The notes below the pieces were generated by a model. It made no database searches, had not been told where the DNA came from, and was given only the letters and a program-made list of their open reading frames with translations. Position numbers and translations under genes: made by a program. Source: Gammaproteobacteria bacterium (GTDB lineage Bacteria > Pseudomonadota > Gammaproteobacteria > Steroidobacterales > Steroidobacteraceae). Taken from it: a stretch of DNA of 64,000 nt. Each line of letters begins with the position of its first letter. The first letter of the stretch is position 1. Below are positions 8,945-17,688 of this stretch, piece by piece. Where the stretch lies: contig JANXZG010000081.1 of assembly GCA_025355645.1 (NCBI GenBank), forward strand, positions 1-64,000, read 5' to 3'.

Positions 8945-9337
8945 ATGATCAGCGCTTGGGATTGTTTGTACTTCGCCGCCGTAGAACTGGTTCGCTCTAC
9001 TCCTATCAAACAACGCATCGTAAATGCTTATCGCCGACATCTGTCATTGCTGCCAGTGGAGCAATTGCCGGTGGAAGTTCGCGATGACTATGCGCACCTG
9101 ATGGGAAGCCTTCATGGCGTCCAGCCTTTGCGCGGCGAGGACGAGGTCACGGCCTCGGTTCGCAAGATGTCGAATCAGGAAGCCGATGAATGCGCGGCGT
9201 CGATCCTCGGGATATTCGCGCAGCTGTGCCGATCGCAGATGGCCCAGGGAAGGCCGTCGGCCGAGATCGTGATGCTGCACTCGCCGGACCCGATGCAGCA
9301 GGAGTTCGAAATTCCTGCCTCCATCGCCCGGGCCTGA
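8945..9337 (+). CDS. uncharacterised 130-residue protein
   Basis: Not recognised. It is a soluble, mainly helical protein without signal peptide or membrane segment. The N-terminal half has basic/aromatic patches (KQRIVNAYRRHLSLL, about residues 22-36). The middle carries a charged stretch around EDEVTASVRKMSNQEADECAA. The ATG is preceded by a weak AGGAT. A good promoter and a UTR stem-loop upstream support a real, separately transcribed gene. It ends 5 bases before the convergent TIR-like gene. No function is proposed. Confidence 0.7.
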   Translation: MISAWDCLYFAAVELVRSTPIKQRIVNAYRRHLSLLPVEQLPVEVRDDYAHLMGSLHGVQPLRGEDEVTASVRKMSNQEADECAASILGIFAQLCRSQMAQGRPSAEIVMLHSPDPMQQEFEIPASIARA

Positions 9338-9342
9338 TAGCG

Positions 9343-9801
9343 TTAGTCTTCGATCTTAAACTCGATCGTATCCCATCGATGTGTTTCCTCGTGACGTCCC
9401 TGCAGGCGCAGTGCATCGACGAGGCTGCGTTCATCCCAGGGGCAGATGCTGTCGGCCAGATCGAGAATGGCTTTTGGCAATTTCTCGCTGGAGCCGAATA
9501 ATTCCATCGCGATAATCGGCCGATTGGCGGACTTCGCAAAATTCAGTTGGAACAGCACCAGGTCCGGCTCCCGCCGGTGCGTCACGGGCAACACAATCAC
9601 GACCTCGCTCGGAGCGATCTGCCGGCGCAGTTCCTCGCGCTGCGCCTCAACGCCAAGCGGGCGGGCAGCCTGTGCCAGCGCGGTGCTCTTGTAGTAGAAA
9701 TTGCGCGATGACTCGAGGTACTCGAAAACGCGGCTTAGATCGTCGTTTTCTTCCCAGGTGTGGGTAACGAACAAACGAATCGGATTATTCGGCGTCGACA
9801 T
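9343..9801 (-). CDS. TIR-like (DUF1863/MTH538-type) domain protein
   Basis: A 152-residue single-domain protein. The first strand and following turn read IRLFVTHTWEENDD (residues 8-21), the form seen in TIR-like domains of the MTH538/DUF1863 group, which includes the Thoeris protein ThsB. Later strands are EVVIVLPVT (66-74) and RPIIAMELFG (94-103). The helix that often carries the TIR NADase glutamate reads LVLFQLNFA, with Gln85 at what appears to be that position. SD GGAGGG lies 5 bases before the ATG. No ThsA-like SIR2 or macro partner is encoded nearby. Fold assignment is from pattern recognition; function unknown. Confidence 0.65.
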   Translation of the reverse strand: MSTPNNPIRLFVTHTWEENDDLSRVFEYLESSRNFYYKSTALAQAARPLGVEAQREELRRQIAPSEVVIVLPVTHRREPDLVLFQLNFAKSANRPIIAMELFGSSEKLPKAILDLADSICPWDERSLVDALRLQGRHEETHRWDTIEFKIED

Positions 9802-9883
9802 CGCGCCCTCCGCGCAGCTACTTCAGACATCCAGCCCGACAATGTACATGCATGAACGCGCGCTGGCCGCTACAATTCGCGCC

Positions 9884-10636
9884 GTGCGATTGCTGATATA
9901 CAACATACGCTATGCCACCGGCGTGGGCCCCGCGTTTCACCTTCCGCTGCCGGGTGCAGGGTACCTGCGTTCAAACCACCAGGTGCTCGTCCGCATCACG
10001 GAGTTTATCAAAAAACAAAGCCCGGACGTGGTTGGGCTGATCGAGGTCGATACCGGCTCCATCCGCACCGGCATGGTCAACCAGGCGGATTTCATCGCCC
10101 GTTCGCTGGGCCATTTCTCGACCTACGAGTGCAAATACGGGGTCGAATCAGTCAACCAGCTGGTGCCGATCCTGCGCAAGCAAGGCAATGCATTCCTGGC
10201 CGGCCCATCGGTCAGGGGCGAGCGCTTTCATTACTTTGACACCGGCATCAAGCGGCTGATCATCGAGCTCGAACTTGAGAACGTGGCAATATTCTTGGTT
10301 CACCTGTCGCTGAAGTACCGTCATCGTCAGTCTCAGTTGCGCTACCTCTATGACTTGCTGCGCACGACCACCAAGCCGGTGATCGTTGCCGGGGATTTCA
10401 ACGTCTTCTGGGGCGGACATGAATTGTATTTATTCACTCAGGCTGCCGGTTTGACCAGCGCCAACGTGCGCGCCCTGCCGTCCTATCCGAGCCGCGGACC
10501 CCGCATGGAGCTCGACTTCATCCTGCATAGCGCGCAGATTCAGGTGGAGCATTTTGAAATCCCGGATATCCGGTTGTCCGACCATCTGCCGTTGATCTGC
10601 GATTTCAGCGTGAATTTACCGACCAAAACAGGGTGA
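9884..10636 (+). CDS. endonuclease/exonuclease/phosphatase (EEP) family hydrolase
   Basis: Mg-dependent hydrolase of the EEP/DNase I-like fold. Numbering from GTG at 9884 (250 residues), all catalytic positions are visible: Asn7 (IYNIRY), Glu54 (GLIEVDTG), His140 (LVHLSLK), Asp171 and Asn173 (AGDFNVFWG), Asp211 (MELDFI) and Asp233-His234 (LSDHLPL). The frame is open from 9701, but upstream ATGs at 9842 and 9848 add residues unlike the family. The conserved strand beginning RLLIYNIRY supports GTG 9884. Substrate could be nucleic acid, phospholipid or an inositol phosphate; the sequence does not decide. Confidence 0.83.
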   Translation: MRLLIYNIRYATGVGPAFHLPLPGAGYLRSNHQVLVRITEFIKKQSPDVVGLIEVDTGSIRTGMVNQADFIARSLGHFSTYECKYGVESVNQLVPILRKQGNAFLAGPSVRGERFHYFDTGIKRLIIELELENVAIFLVHLSLKYRHRQSQLRYLYDLLRTTTKPVIVAGDFNVFWGGHELYLFTQAAGLTSANVRALPSYPSRGPRMELDFILHSAQIQVEHFEIPDIRLSDHLPLICDFSVNLPTKTG

Positions 10637-10641
10637 AACTT

Positions 10642-12672
10642 ATGGCCGAGACAGCCAACTGGATTCCGGAGACCGATGCCGACGGCGTCGCCTGGCTCAC
10701 GTTCGACAGCGCCGGCAGCCCGGTCAATGTGTTGTCACGCGCGACGGTACAGGAACTCGGCGCCTGCCTGCGACGTATCGAGGCGCAGCATCCGCGCGCC
10801 CTGGTGCTGTGCTCGGCCAAGAGCAGTGGGTTTATTGCAGGTGCGGATATCAAAGAATTCGCGACCATGCGCACGATGCAGGAAGGCCTCGACTCCGTGC
10901 TTGCCGGGCAGTCGGTATTTGAGTTCCTCGAGCGGCTGCCCTTCCCGAGCGTGGCCGCGATCCAGGGCTTTGCCTTGGGGGGCGGCCTGGAACTCGCGCT
11001 GGCGTGCACGTACCGCGTCGGTGCCGATGACGGCAAGTTGTCGCTCGGACTTCCCGAGGTACAGCTCGGCATTCACCCGGGCTTCGGCGGCACGGTGCGC
11101 TCAGTGCGCCTGATTGGCGTGCGTCCCGCCATGGAGCTGATGCTGAAGGGCAAACCCTTTAACGCGGCGCGCGCGCTTGCGACCGGCCTCATCGATGCGC
11201 TGGTACCAGCCGCACAGCTCAAGCAGTGCGCCAAGGAAATCGCCTTGCAGGCGCCGAAGCGTAAGTCAGCGCCACTGGTTGAGCGGCTGTTGAACCTGTC
11301 CGTGGTGCGCCCGTTCGTCGCCAAGCAGCTGACCGGCGCCCTGCGCGCGAAAGTGATGCCCGAGCACTACCCCGCTCCGTACGCGATCGTCGACCTGTGG
11401 CGCCGTTACGGCGCCACTGCTGCGCAGAGTTACCCGGCTGAGGCGCAGTCAATTGCCGCGCTGATGAACGGTCCAACCGCACGCAACCTGATTCGTGTCT
11501 TCATGCTGCAGGACCGCCTCAAGGGGCTCGGTGGCAAATCCGCTCAGGAGTTCCGTCACATCCACGTCATCGGGGCCGGTGTCATGGGCGGCGACATTGC
11601 AGCGTGGTCGGCACTGCGCGGCATGACAGTGACCTTGCAGGACCGCAGCGCCGAATTGATTGCCCCTGCGATTGCGCGGGCCAAGGGGCTGTTTGAGAAG
11701 CGCGCCAAGAAACCCGGCGATTCGGCCGCCGCGCAGGCGCGACTCAGCATGGATGTGGAAGGCAACGGCGCTGCAAGAGCCGATGTCGTGATCGAGGCGA
11801 TTTATGAGAACCTCGATGCCAAACGCGCCCTGTATGCGCAGCTTGAACCCAAGCTCAGGCCCGATGCGATATTCGCGACCAATACCTCGAGCATCACGCT
11901 CGAGTTGTTATGCAAGAACCTGCAGGACCCGGGCCGTCTCGTCGGCATTCATTTTTTCAATCCCGTTGCGCAGATGCAGCTGATCGAGATCGTGCGCGGC
12001 GAGCATACGCGGCCCGAGGTCGCTGCCGCCGCCGCGGTTTTTGCACGCAAGCTCGACAAGCTCCCGCTCCCCTGCGCCAGCGCGCCAGGATTTGTCGTTA
12101 ACCGCATATTAATGCCTTACATCAACGAGGCGATTTTTGCGTTGGAAGAAGGGCTCACGCCCGACTTGATCGATGCCACGGGCAAGCGCTTTGGCATGCC
12201 TATGGGACCGATTGAGCTCGCAGACGTCGTGGGCCTCGACGTATGCCTGCACGTCGGCAATGTGCTGGCGAACGCGTTCGGTCGCCGCGCACCGCAGATC
12301 CTTACGACCCTCGTGGCGGAAAAGAAAATGGGCCGCAAGAGCGGCCAGGGTTTCTACACCTGGCACGACGGCAAGCCGGTACGCGCGACGGGCCCGGGCG
12401 CTGCGCCGCCGCCGGACCTTGAGGATCGGCTGATGTTGCCGATGCTGAACGAGGCGGTCGCCTGCCTGCGCGAGCATGTCATCGCAGATGCCGACCTGCT
12501 GGATGCCGGCGCAATTTTTGCGACGGGCTTCGCGCCGTTTCGCGGCGGACCCCTGCAATATGCAAAGAGTCGGGGAATCGACAGCATTCGCGCACGCCTG
12601 TCGGAGCTTGCGGCACGTTACGGCGAGCGTTTTGCACCTGATCCGGGCTGGCAGCAACTGAGCGGCCTGTGA
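10642..12672 (+). CDS. FadB/FadJ-like enoyl-CoA hydratase / 3-hydroxyacyl-CoA dehydrogenase
   Basis: Multifunctional beta-oxidation enzyme of 676 residues. An N-terminal crotonase domain (about 1-200) contains SGFIAGADIKEF and GGGLELALACTYRV. It has the hydratase glutamates in GGLELA and LPEVQLGIHPGFGG. It is followed by a Rossmann dehydrogenase domain with HVIGAGVMGGDIA (about 305-317), the catalytic-loop IHFFNPVAQMQLIEIV and a duplicated C-terminal helical domain. ATG 10642 is chosen for its spacing from CAGGG; GTG at 10633, overlapping the EEP stop, is an alternative. No partner thiolase (fadA/fadI) is in the window, so it may pair with one encoded elsewhere. Confidence 0.9.
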   Translation: MAETANWIPETDADGVAWLTFDSAGSPVNVLSRATVQELGACLRRIEAQHPRALVLCSAKSSGFIAGADIKEFATMRTMQEGLDSVLAGQSVFEFLERLPFPSVAAIQGFALGGGLELALACTYRVGADDGKLSLGLPEVQLGIHPGFGGTVRSVRLIGVRPAMELMLKGKPFNAARALATGLIDALVPAAQLKQCAKEIALQAPKRKSAPLVERLLNLSVVRPFVAKQLTGALRAKVMPEHYPAPYAIVDLWRRYGATAAQSYPAEAQSIAALMNGPTARNLIRVFMLQDRLKGLGGKSAQEFRHIHVIGAGVMGGDIAAWSALRGMTVTLQDRSAELIAPAIARAKGLFEKRAKKPGDSAAAQARLSMDVEGNGAARADVVIEAIYENLDAKRALYAQLEPKLRPDAIFATNTSSITLELLCKNLQDPGRLVGIHFFNPVAQMQLIEIVRGEHTRPEVAAAAAVFARKLDKLPLPCASAPGFVVNRILMPYINEAIFALEEGLTPDLIDATGKRFGMPMGPIELADVVGLDVCLHVGNVLANAFGRRAPQILTTLVAEKKMGRKSGQGFYTWHDGKPVRATGPGAAPPPDLEDRLMLPMLNEAVACLREHVIADADLLDAGAIFATGFAPFRGGPLQYAKSRGIDSIRARLSELAARYGERFAPDPGWQQLSGL

Positions 12673-12702
12673 TAACGATGCGACCCGCCACGAGCCGTCC
12701 TG

Positions 12703-12711
12703 TGGTAGCAT
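12703..12711 (+). promoter_or_regulatory. possible extended -10 promoter for the cNMP/rhodanese gene
   Basis: TG-G-TAGCAT (12703-12711) forms an extended -10 about 50 bases before the ATG at 12764. No convincing -35 is seen. Confidence 0.3.
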
Positions 12712-12763
12712 CTTTTCCGTAATTTGAGCCTCTTCGTACCCACTTAAACCGGCTACATGCTCG

Positions 12764-13834
12764 ATGGATGAACGACCGCTGGAAATCGCCCTACTCAAGA
12801 CCTTCTCGCCACTCGACGGGCTGAAGGCGGATAATCTTTACGCGCTGTCGAAGAAAACCCAGATAAAAACAATGGAATCGGGCCGCCTGCTGTTCAAGCA
12901 GGGCGAAAGCGACCGGCGCACCTACTACCTGGTCTCCGGAACGGTCGAGCTGCGCGCCAATGATCGCTCCGTGGGCAACATCCGCGCCGGTACTCCCGAG
13001 GCGCGCACTGCGCTCGGGCCCGGCTCGCCGCGAAAGTTCACCGGGCGCGCGCACACCGACATCGAATACATCATGATCGATTCCGATCTGCTCGACGTGC
13101 TGATCACCTGGGACCAGACCGGCAGCTATGAAGTCGAGGAACTGAACGAGAACAAGGACGGCATCAGCAGCGGCGGCGACTGGATGACCACGCTGCTGCA
13201 GACCAAAGCCTTTCATCGGATTCCGCCCGCCAACATCCAGGCGATCTTCATGCGCATGCAGCGGGTGAACCTGAAAGCCGGCGATATCGTCATCAAGCAG
13301 GGCGCGGAAGGTGATTTTTTCTACGTCATCGTGTCCGGCAAAGTCCTGGTGACACGCGAGACACCGCTGAACAAGGAAGGCCTGAAGCTCGCCGAGCTTG
13401 GGGCTGGCGACAGCTTCGGAGAGGAGGCGCTGATCGCGGAAGCCAAGCGCAATGCTACGGTAACCATGGTCACCGACGGCTCACTGATGCGCCTTGGCAA
13501 ACAGGACTTCCAGACGCTGCTCAACGAGCCGCTGTTGCAGTGGGTCGAATACGACCAAGCCAAGAAGCTGGTAGCGGAAGGCGGCAAGTGGCTCGACGTG
13601 CGCCTGCCAAGTGAATTCCAGAATTTCCGCATTGAAGAGGCCATCAATATACCGCTGTACTTCATTCGGCTGCGCCTGAATGCCCTGGAGAAGAAAACCA
13701 AGTACATCGTATGCTGCGATACCGGCAGGCGCAGCTCCGCTGCGGCCTACATCCTCAGTGAGCGCGGCTTCGAGGCGTACGTGCTGAAGGGCGGATTAGC
13801 GCAGACCGAAGCGACGCGCACGAAGCAGCCTTGA
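12764..13834 (+). CDS. two cyclic-nucleotide-binding domains fused to a rhodanese domain
   Basis: Soluble protein of 356 residues. A first cNMP-binding-like beta-roll spans about residues 10-125, and its phosphate-binding cassette is not recognisable. The second (about 145-255) has the cassette FGEEALIAEAKRNATV (218-233) with the expected Arg229. A rhodanese domain follows (about 260-350) with the active-site loop CDTGRRS, where Cys318 would carry the persulfide. There is no DNA-binding or membrane segment. The architecture suggests cyclic-nucleotide (or other ligand) control of a sulfurtransferase or phosphatase-like activity; that coupling is inference. Confidence 0.87.
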   Translation: MDERPLEIALLKTFSPLDGLKADNLYALSKKTQIKTMESGRLLFKQGESDRRTYYLVSGTVELRANDRSVGNIRAGTPEARTALGPGSPRKFTGRAHTDIEYIMIDSDLLDVLITWDQTGSYEVEELNENKDGISSGGDWMTTLLQTKAFHRIPPANIQAIFMRMQRVNLKAGDIVIKQGAEGDFFYVIVSGKVLVTRETPLNKEGLKLAELGAGDSFGEEALIAEAKRNATVTMVTDGSLMRLGKQDFQTLLNEPLLQWVEYDQAKKLVAEGGKWLDVRLPSEFQNFRIEEAINIPLYFIRLRLNALEKKTKYIVCCDTGRRSSAAAYILSERGFEAYVLKGGLAQTEATRTKQP

Positions 13835-13852
13835 CTGCGCCTGCGCGGGGCT

Positions 13853-14203
13853 CTACATCGTGTGCGTCGGCTTATCCCCGCCTAGTGCGCCGGCCAGATA
13901 ATTCTCGATCTTCTTTTGCGTATTGCCGCGATCCTGATCGCTGAACTGCACACCGATGCCCGCAACGCGCCGCCCATGTGCGCCCTTCGGCGTCATCCAG
14001 ATAACCCGGCCGGCCACCGGCAGCTTCTCGTCCTCACCCATCAGGTTCAACAGCATAAACACATCATCGCCGAGGCGATAATTGCTGTTCGTCGGGATGA
14101 ACAGGCCGCCATTCTTGACGAATGGCATGTAGGCAAGATACAGCGCGCTCTTATCCTTGATAGTGAGCGTCAGCAGGCCTGGTTTGCTATTTGGATTGCG
14201 CAA
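13853..14203 (-). CDS. pilZ: PilZ domain protein
   Basis: Small PilZ protein (116 residues from TTG 14203) of the type IV pilus-assembly class. Recognisable segments are LTLTIKDKSALYLAYMPF, GGLFIPT, and LPVAGRVIWMTPKGAHG followed by GIGVQF. The N-terminal RxxxR motif needed for c-di-GMP binding is missing, as in pilus PilZ proteins. It is the last gene of the fab-pab-mltG-tmk-holB cluster, a placement shared with other gammaproteobacteria. The start is uncertain: there is no ATG or good SD, and only TTG or non-canonical ATT codons precede the conserved region. Confidence 0.85.
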   Translation of the reverse strand: MRNPNSKPGLLTLTIKDKSALYLAYMPFVKNGGLFIPTNSNYRLGDDVFMLLNLMGEDEKLPVAGRVIWMTPKGAHGRRVAGIGVQFSDQDRGNTQKKIENYLAGALGGDKPTHTM

Positions 14204-14229
14204 TGCTTGAGCCGATTCCGGAATTATCC

Positions 14230-15213
14230 TTAAACTGAAAGAGCGCCCAGCCCGGCCTGCAGCAGGGTCTCCAGCGCCAATTGTTGGTTCATGCCGGTCT
14301 GGCTTAAGCGCCGGAACTGTCTGGCCGAATCCAGTAAATCATATAATTGACATATCTTGGCCCTAACTCGGGTGTCAGGCAAGCGCACCGGTGTCCCATT
14401 TGGGGCGGATTCTGCCACGCCAAGAGAAATACGCACACGGGTTGTGATCCAGTTCTCAAGCCAAAGTATCCGCAACTGCAAATGGGAGCGCACCCACTGC
14501 TCCGCCAGCAATGTCACATCGACCTCCCCGGCCGATAACTGCTTGATCCCGGCGCGCATGTTTGCATCGATTGCGGCGAGTCCTGCGGCGTCGATATCAC
14601 AGGCCAGCAGTGGCGCGCCGCCCGCGAGCGCAAGCGCCGCATCCCAATCGCGGTCCGCGCCCACGTGTTCGTTCAGCCACGCACGTGCTTCGCCCAGCGC
14701 AGGCGCGCGCAGTTTCAGCCGCAGGCAGCGGCTGGACACTGTGGCGGGCAACCGATGATTGGGATTGGCAGTCAGGATCAGCAGGGTATCCTGCGTGGGC
14801 TCCTCGAGTGTCTTCAGGAACGCGTTGGCGCCATTTGCATTCAGCAGTTCGGCCCCCTCGATCAGGCCGACCTTGTAGCCACCACGATAGCTCTTCAGCG
14901 TCAGCGCCTCGATCAGCGCGCGCACCTGTTCGACCTTGATCTGCTTGGCCTCTTCCTCGACACGTACGATAAGCGCATCCGGATGGTTATCCGCCTTCAG
15001 CAGCAGGCATGAGGCGCATACGCCGCAGGGACGCTCAAGCTTGCGATCGCATAGCGCAAATGCCAGCGTCCATTGCGCGAGCGACTCGACGCCAAGGCCG
15101 GGCGCACTCAGCAACAGCAGCGAATGCGGCAGCCGCCCCTGCGCGGCTGCCTGGCGGATGCGCCCGATCGCATCGTCCAGCCAGAACATTTTCTGAGCCT
15201 TCAGGAAATCCAT
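14230..15213 (-). CDS. holB: DNA polymerase III delta' subunit
   Basis: Clamp-loader subunit of 327 residues. The AAA+ fold has a degenerate P-loop (SAPGLGVESLA, lacking the lysine), as expected for the non-hydrolysing delta'. A four-cysteine zinc module, CDRKLERPCGVCASC, lies near residues 51-65. FLKTLEEPTQDTLLILTA and SSRCLRLKL follow at the sensor/SRC positions. The start overlaps the end of tmk by 13 bases. It acts in chromosome replication and sits in its usual place between tmk and pilZ. Confidence 0.92.
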   Translation of the reverse strand: MDFLKAQKMFWLDDAIGRIRQAAAQGRLPHSLLLLSAPGLGVESLAQWTLAFALCDRKLERPCGVCASCLLLKADNHPDALIVRVEEEAKQIKVEQVRALIEALTLKSYRGGYKVGLIEGAELLNANGANAFLKTLEEPTQDTLLILTANPNHRLPATVSSRCLRLKLRAPALGEARAWLNEHVGADRDWDAALALAGGAPLLACDIDAAGLAAIDANMRAGIKQLSAGEVDVTLLAEQWVRSHLQLRILWLENWITTRVRISLGVAESAPNGTPVRLPDTRVRAKICQLYDLLDSARQFRRLSQTGMNQQLALETLLQAGLGALSV

Positions 15214-15842
15214 TGTCTCGACTCGACGGCCGCAAGCACCGCCCGGGCCACCTGCGCTGCGGGCCGGTCGGTGCTGATCACCGCATAGCGATCCGGGTTG
15301 GCCCTGGCACGCGCGAGGTAGCTTGCCCGCACGCGTTCAAAGAATTCCGCCCGTTCGGATTCGAAGCGGTCCGGCGCGGCTCCAGGATTTCGCAGGTGCG
15401 CACGCTCGAGCGCCTTTTGTATGGGCAGGTCAAGCACAATGACGAGGTCCGGCCGTCGCTCTGCCTGCACGAAGCGCTCGAGCGCTGCAATCACCATGAG
15501 GTCGAGTCCGCGGCCGGCGCCCTGATAGGCATAGGTCGCATCGGTAAAGCGGTCGCAAAGCACCCAGCGCCCGGCACGCAGTTCCGGTTCGATGCGATTG
15601 GTCAGGTGCACGGCACGCGCAGCGAACATCAGCAGCAGCTCCGCTGACATCGGCAGGGTTTCCTGTGCCGATTCGAGTACCAGCGCGCGGATTTTCTCGG
15701 CGAGCGGCGTACCCCCCGGCTCGCGCGTCACCAGGTGCGCGATTTGGCGGGCGCCGAGCGCGCTCGCGAGTGCAGCGACCTGCGTCGACTTGCCGACGCC
15801 CTCGATTCCTTCGAACGTGATGAAGCGCGCCGTCTGGCTCAT
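15201..15842 (-). CDS. tmk: thymidylate kinase
   Basis: Phosphorylates dTMP to dTDP. 213 residues, usual length. Walker A is EGIEGVGKSTQ (about residues 11-21), the DRF motif is in CDRFTDATYAYQGAGRGLD (about 96-114), and VLDLP precedes the LID region. The ATG overlaps the mltG stop (ATGA) and the 3' end overlaps holB, so expression is coupled in the operon. Confidence 0.95.
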   Translation of the reverse strand: MSQTARFITFEGIEGVGKSTQVAALASALGARQIAHLVTREPGGTPLAEKIRALVLESAQETLPMSAELLLMFAARAVHLTNRIEPELRAGRWVLCDRFTDATYAYQGAGRGLDLMVIAALERFVQAERRPDLVIVLDLPIQKALERAHLRNPGAAPDRFESERAEFFERVRASYLARARANPDRYAVISTDRPAAQVARAVLAAVESRQWIS

Positions 15843-16870
15843 GGGGATCTGCGCGCCTCCTTGGCCCGCTGATGCGCAACATACTTCGCCACCGCGGCGT
15901 TCTGCTGGAGCAGCGTCGCGGAGAACACATGGCTGCCATCGCCGCGGTCGGAGGCCACGAAATACAGCGCATCGGTGGCCGCTGGATGCGCGCAGGCGTG
16001 GATCGCCGCAGCGCCGGGAAGCGCAATAGGCGTTGGCGGCAGGCCCTCGCGCGTATAGGAATTGTAGGGTCCGTCGGTATGCAGCTCGACGCTATGCAGC
16101 GAGCCATCATAGGCGTCGGCGAGCCCATAGATCACAGTGGGATCGGCCTGCAGGCGCATGCCGATTTCTAACCGATGCTGGTACAGGCCGGCGATCGTCG
16201 CAAGCTCAGCAGGATTGGCCGACTCCTTCTCGACAATGGAGGCAAGGATCAGCAATTCGTTGGCGCTCCTGAGCGGGATGGCCGGATTCCGATCTTCCCA
16301 GGCCGCATTGAGCTCACGCAGCATTGCCGTGTGCGCCCTTTGCAAAATATCGATATCGGTCGTGCCACCCTCGAACCGGTAAGTCTCCGGCAGGAATTGC
16401 CCTTCTGCCTCGCCCGCGCCAAATCCCAGTCGCTGCATCAGGTCAGTTGGCGCCGGTGCAAGTTTCGTGACTATATCCTGATTTTTGCGCAGTGCCTCAA
16501 GCAGGTCACGAACGCGCCATCCGTCGATGATCGTGAATGAGTAAAAAACCACATCGCCGCGAACCATCCTGGCCAGCAGCTCGCGTGGCGTCATGCCCGG
16601 ATCAATCTCGTACTCCCCCGCCTTGATCGCGCCCGCGGTGTCCTGGCTGCGGGCATACCAGGCCCAGGCGCGCGGACTCGTCACAATGCCGCGCGCGTGC
16701 AAATCCGTTGCCACATGCGAGAAGCTCATGCCCGGCAAGACCTTGAATCGAACGGCGGAAGCTACCGCAAGAGGCTGGTCGAGGCTGCGCAGCCCCTGCC
16801 AGATCACCAACGCAAATGCGCCGAGGCCGAGCGCAGCAAGCACCAGCACGATGCGCAGTACCGCTTTCAT
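15839..16870 (-). CDS. mltG: endolytic murein transglycosylase MltG
   Basis: Membrane-anchored YceG-like lytic transglycosylase, 343 residues, that cleaves nascent peptidoglycan strands. One N-terminal helix (about residues 5-25) anchors it, then a LysM-like region. The catalytic segment LILASIVEKESANPAEL carries the essential glutamate and is followed by RLQADPTVIYGL. It starts at ATG 16870 overlapping the pabC stop (ATGA) and its stop overlaps tmk, as in many gammaproteobacteria. Confidence 0.94.
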   Translation of the reverse strand: MKAVLRIVLVLAALGLGAFALVIWQGLRSLDQPLAVASAVRFKVLPGMSFSHVATDLHARGIVTSPRAWAWYARSQDTAGAIKAGEYEIDPGMTPRELLARMVRGDVVFYSFTIIDGWRVRDLLEALRKNQDIVTKLAPAPTDLMQRLGFGAGEAEGQFLPETYRFEGGTTDIDILQRAHTAMLRELNAAWEDRNPAIPLRSANELLILASIVEKESANPAELATIAGLYQHRLEIGMRLQADPTVIYGLADAYDGSLHSVELHTDGPYNSYTREGLPPTPIALPGAAAIHACAHPAATDALYFVASDRGDGSHVFSATLLQQNAAVAKYVAHQRAKEARRSP

Positions 16871-17688
16871 AGCTGATCCAGCCGCTCGCGCAGCGCCGCC
16901 GCCGTTGCCATCAACGCCGGGCGCAGCCTCTGGTTGCCATGGCGGATCTCGCCCACACTGATCGGGCCGCTCAGCGCATTGGTCAAGAAGACTTCCTCGG
17001 CGCCTTGCAGATCCTGCAGGCTGACCCGTCGCAATGCCGCCTTAAGACCTAACCTGGGTGCCTGCGTGAGCACCCATCGGCGCATCACGCCGGCCACTCC
17101 GCAGCGGTCAAGCAGCGGCGTCATGAGTACATTGCCCCGGCGCAGGAATAGATTCGACATAGTACCGCAGACGATATTGCCATCGGCGTCCCGTAGCAAT
17201 CCCTCCATAATCCGCTTATCCCGCCACTCGGATCTTGCTAGAACCGACTCCAGGCGGTTCAGCGTCTTGAGCCCCGCAAGGCTTTCATTAATGCCCAATT
17301 TCATCCGGCACATGCGCACGATGACCGCTTGGTCGTTGCTGCGCCCCTGGGCGCGCAGCAGCGCCGCGATCGAGAGGATGCGTGTAGTGCGCTCGCGACC
17401 GGAAGGCCGGTAGCCGCGCGCGCCCACGCCGCGGGTAAGGATCAGCTTGATCACGCCCGAGACGCGTAGCGCCGCGGCCTGCCCGAGTTCATCTCGCAGT
17501 TGTCGCTCGGGCGGCGCCTCGATCTGCAGGCGCCGGCAGCCCTGTTGAAACCTGTCCAGGTGGTAGTCGATCAGGCGCACGGCACCGCGGCGCACGCACA
17601 TCGTCTCGAACAGGCCGTCGCCATACTGCAATCCGCGATCGCGATGATCGATCGTGCTCACCCGGCGCCCATTGATCCAGACGATCAT
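16867..17688 (-). CDS. pabC: aminodeoxychorismate lyase
   Basis: Fold-IV PLP enzyme of 273 residues that releases p-aminobenzoate and pyruvate from aminodeoxychorismate in folate synthesis. It begins VWINGR and has RGLQYGDGLFETM, the PLP-lysine segment AGLKTLNRLESVLA (about residues 137-150), and the CGTMSNLF phosphate-binding region. The ATG overlaps the pabB stop (ATGA), placing both enzymes of the branch in one coupled unit. Branched-chain or D-amino-acid transaminases share the fold, but context favours PabC. Confidence 0.92.
   Translation of the reverse strand: MIVWINGRRVSTIDHRDRGLQYGDGLFETMCVRRGAVRLIDYHLDRFQQGCRRLQIEAPPERQLRDELGQAAALRVSGVIKLILTRGVGARGYRPSGRERTTRILSIAALLRAQGRSNDQAVIVRMCRMKLGINESLAGLKTLNRLESVLARSEWRDKRIMEGLLRDADGNIVCGTMSNLFLRRGNVLMTPLLDRCGVAGVMRRWVLTQAPRLGLKAALRRVSLQDLQGAEEVFLTNALSGPISVGEIRHGNQRLRPALMATAAALRERLDQL

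Noticed and set aside
9343..9801. A complete Thoeris defence system
   Set aside because: Only a ThsB-like TIR candidate is present; there is no SIR2/macro effector within the window, so a defence system cannot be claimed.
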